From Candidatus Zixiibacteriota bacterium (GTDB taxonomy: Bacteria; Zixibacteria; MSB-5A5; GN15; JAAZOE01), in contig JAZGGI010000039.1 of the NCBI GenBank assembly GCA_036480375.1, positions 1 through 36,629 on the forward strand: DNA of 36,629 bases, in the 5' to 3' direction. The position numbers and the translations under genes are program-made. The stretch's first letter is position 1; each line of letters begins with the position of its first letter. Below the pieces are notes generated by a model. That model saw only the letters and a list, made by a program, of their open reading frames with translations, was not told the DNA's origin and made no database searches. Below are positions 35,177-36,629 of the stretch, piece after piece.

Positions 35177-36445
35177 ATGGAGAATAATCCAAGTAACAAC
35201 CGCGAGATCAACTGTACGAACAATTCATATTGTTCTATCTTGATATTGTGTGCCGGGGTAATAATGTTGGCGGTTGGAAGTGTCTGCCGCGGAGAGTTTG
35301 ACGCTGGTACGGATCAGCTGATGGTGGTGGAGCACCGAACGATTTTCGATCAGAAGGCCATGGCAAACGGATCAATAGCTACACTCAGTATTGGCGGCGA
35401 GTGGTACACCGCGTCGCGCTACCACCGTGATCCTGCCAGCGAGGGATCCTGCGAGATCACCGCTTACGATAAGCATGATGTCGTATTCTGGCAAGGTAAT
35501 CTCGGGTGTACAGTTCATATGAGTTCTGTCGCTGGCTTCTTCTTTTCGTATAATCCACTCGGTGACCATACAACCGAGATTTATAACCTGAAGGTGTCAA
35601 GCGATCCCATTGCAAAGCCACGATGCTACCCGACAGAGCACGCTTTTTCAAGTGACGGCAAATATGTCCTCCTTGGTGGAGACGGCCTAAGACTGTTCGA
35701 TGATCTTGGCCAACGACTTTTCTCGTACAAGGTTCGTCTTGACCAAGATGTTGCTTTGGCAATCAGTGCCAATTCAAGCTTTATTGCCGTGGGAGATGTG
35801 GTAGAAGAGGACACCGGAGTATCGGATAGCATTTCCAGCAGGGCAACAGACTCGTATGAACAACGAGAACGACCGACAAACCAAGACTCTACCGGAACGC
35901 GGATCCGTCGTCATGCTAAGAATGGTACCAGCGAAACGGCTGGTGGTGCAAGCGGTCAGCGAAGAAAACCTGATCGAATTCAAAAGCGACGCAGCCGACA
36001 GAGTGGACCACAGCAAATGGTATCAGTTTTAACACTGACGGGTCAACGCCTGAGTGAGTTCCCCATATCAAAGTACGCTAATGCTCTGGCAGTATCTAAT
36101 GACGGTGCATTGGTTGCTGTTGCCAGTGGCGCAGAGGTTAGCTTGTTTACTGTCGATGGCGATTTAAAGTGGTCCCATGTTTTTTCCAACTACGACAACA
36201 CGGTGAAGGCTATAGCCATCGGGAATGACGGAACTGTGGCGGCGGTGGTGAATGAAAGTCGCAATCGGGAAATTAACGAGCGTTACGTTGTCGCCTTCGA
36301 CTCTGACGGCCAACCGGAAGCGAGTGGAAAGATAACCGATCGTCCAGCGCTGGATATCTACGACATTAGACTTGTGGTCGGCGACGACGATATCAGCTTC
36401 GCCGATTCCAAAGAACAGGTTACACTTCGATCCATGCAGGACTGA
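35177..36445 (+). CDS. Secreted WD40/PQQ-like beta-propeller protein with an odd internal insert
   Basis: The 422-residue protein has an AGGAGG ribosome site. A hydrophobic segment (residues 20-36) follows a polar N-terminus and fits a signal peptide or anchor. Repeats of propeller type appear: HAFSSDGKYVLLGGDGLRLF, VALAISANSSFIAVGD, ANALAVSNDGALVAVASG and VKAIAIGNDGTVAAVV. Residues about 216-280 (35822-36016) are unlike the rest: very rich in Arg, Ser, Thr and Gln, they break a blade between two strands. The +1 frame through this stretch gives a more protein-like sequence. The family and target are unknown. Confidence 0.65.
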   Translation: MENNPSNNREINCTNNSYCSILILCAGVIMLAVGSVCRGEFDAGTDQLMVVEHRTIFDQKAMANGSIATLSIGGEWYTASRYHRDPASEGSCEITAYDKHDVVFWQGNLGCTVHMSSVAGFFFSYNPLGDHTTEIYNLKVSSDPIAKPRCYPTEHAFSSDGKYVLLGGDGLRLFDDLGQRLFSYKVRLDQDVALAISANSSFIAVGDVVEEDTGVSDSISSRATDSYEQRERPTNQDSTGTRIRRHAKNGTSETAGGASGQRRKPDRIQKRRSRQSGPQQMVSVLTLTGQRLSEFPISKYANALAVSNDGALVAVASGAEVSLFTVDGDLKWSHVFSNYDNTVKAIAIGNDGTVAAVVNESRNREINERYVVAFDSDGQPEASGKITDRPALDIYDIRLVVGDDDISFADSKEQVTLRSMQD

Positions 36446-36522
36446 GGTGGGGATAATTGTTTTTAGCCGGGTGCCCCAACCCTTCAGGGCTTGTTGATAA
36501 ATCCCTTTCGGGTGTTGCGGCA

Positions 36523-36629
36523 GGTCTTGATTTTGTGAAAACAAAATTGTGACCTGACGTGTATCAAGAACTTACGATTCGAAATGTTTCCCCATTCTTT
36601 AGGCTGAAGATCATTTCAAGACTTTTTCA
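36523..36629. repeat. ~106-bp direct repeat, copy B (runs to window end)
   Basis: It matches 34318-34423 almost perfectly and continues to the last base, so the true repeat may be longer. It is preceded by a partial REP unit (36465-36490). Confidence 0.93.

Overview
The window looks like chromosomal DNA from an uncultured Gram-negative bacterium. It has outer-membrane barrel proteins, lipoprotein and Tat export signals, and secreted proteins ending in paired dockerin-like GDAN...VNVGDAVYLINH repeats. That last style is common in candidate phyla of the FCB/Zixibacteria neighbourhood; this placement is inference from style only, as the window holds no rRNA or marker gene. No tRNA, rRNA, CRISPR array or prophage was seen.

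Layout. 1-3.1 kb (minus): a secreted M28-type zinc aminopeptidase with two fibronectin III-like domains and dockerin repeats, cut by the left edge and carrying an apparent 1-base frameshift in its signal peptide. 3.2-6.8 kb (plus): a penicillin-acylase-family Ntn hydrolase and a membrane polyferredoxin. 6.8-9.8 kb (minus): a PEP-synthase-like phosphotransfer protein followed by a small receiver with Glu at the phosphoacceptor position. 9.97-12.6 kb (plus): a Tat-exported DUF362 protein overlapping a NapH-NapG-like polyferredoxin fusion with six predicted [4Fe-4S] clusters. 12.6-15.9 kb: an AT-rich HNH-like gene, an outer-membrane protein, a dockerin-domain secreted protein and hairpin-rich repeat DNA.

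16.1-25.9 kb is the most interesting block. On the minus strand, DUF362, a Tat-signal AmmeMemoRadiSam radical SAM enzyme and a membrane spermidine-synthase-like protein overlap one another by single bases. Divergent from them is a signal-peptide-bearing Memo-AMMECR1 fusion, followed by a complete TroABCD-type metal ABC transporter. Both permeases of that transporter carry C-terminal winged-helix-like tails. All the AmmeMemoRadiSam parts appear exported, and metal uptake and iron-sulfur electron-transfer genes lie close by. A periplasmic, metal- and redox-linked modification system is a reasonable but untested reading.

25.9-31.1 kb: a cysteine desulfurase, an outer-membrane barrel with a clear terminator, repeat-rich DNA, a GNAT acetyltransferase and a miniature beta-carbonic-anhydrase-like protein. 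30.3-34.2 kb (minus): an overlapping operon TldD - TldE - tiny Tat-signal protein with a Gly-rich tail - PrmC. 34.3-36.6 kb: a RAYT (REP-associated tyrosine transposase) with a degenerate HUH motif, REP palindromes with copies elsewhere in the window, a secreted beta-propeller protein with an odd internal insert, and two near-identical ~106-bp direct repeats bounding this segment.
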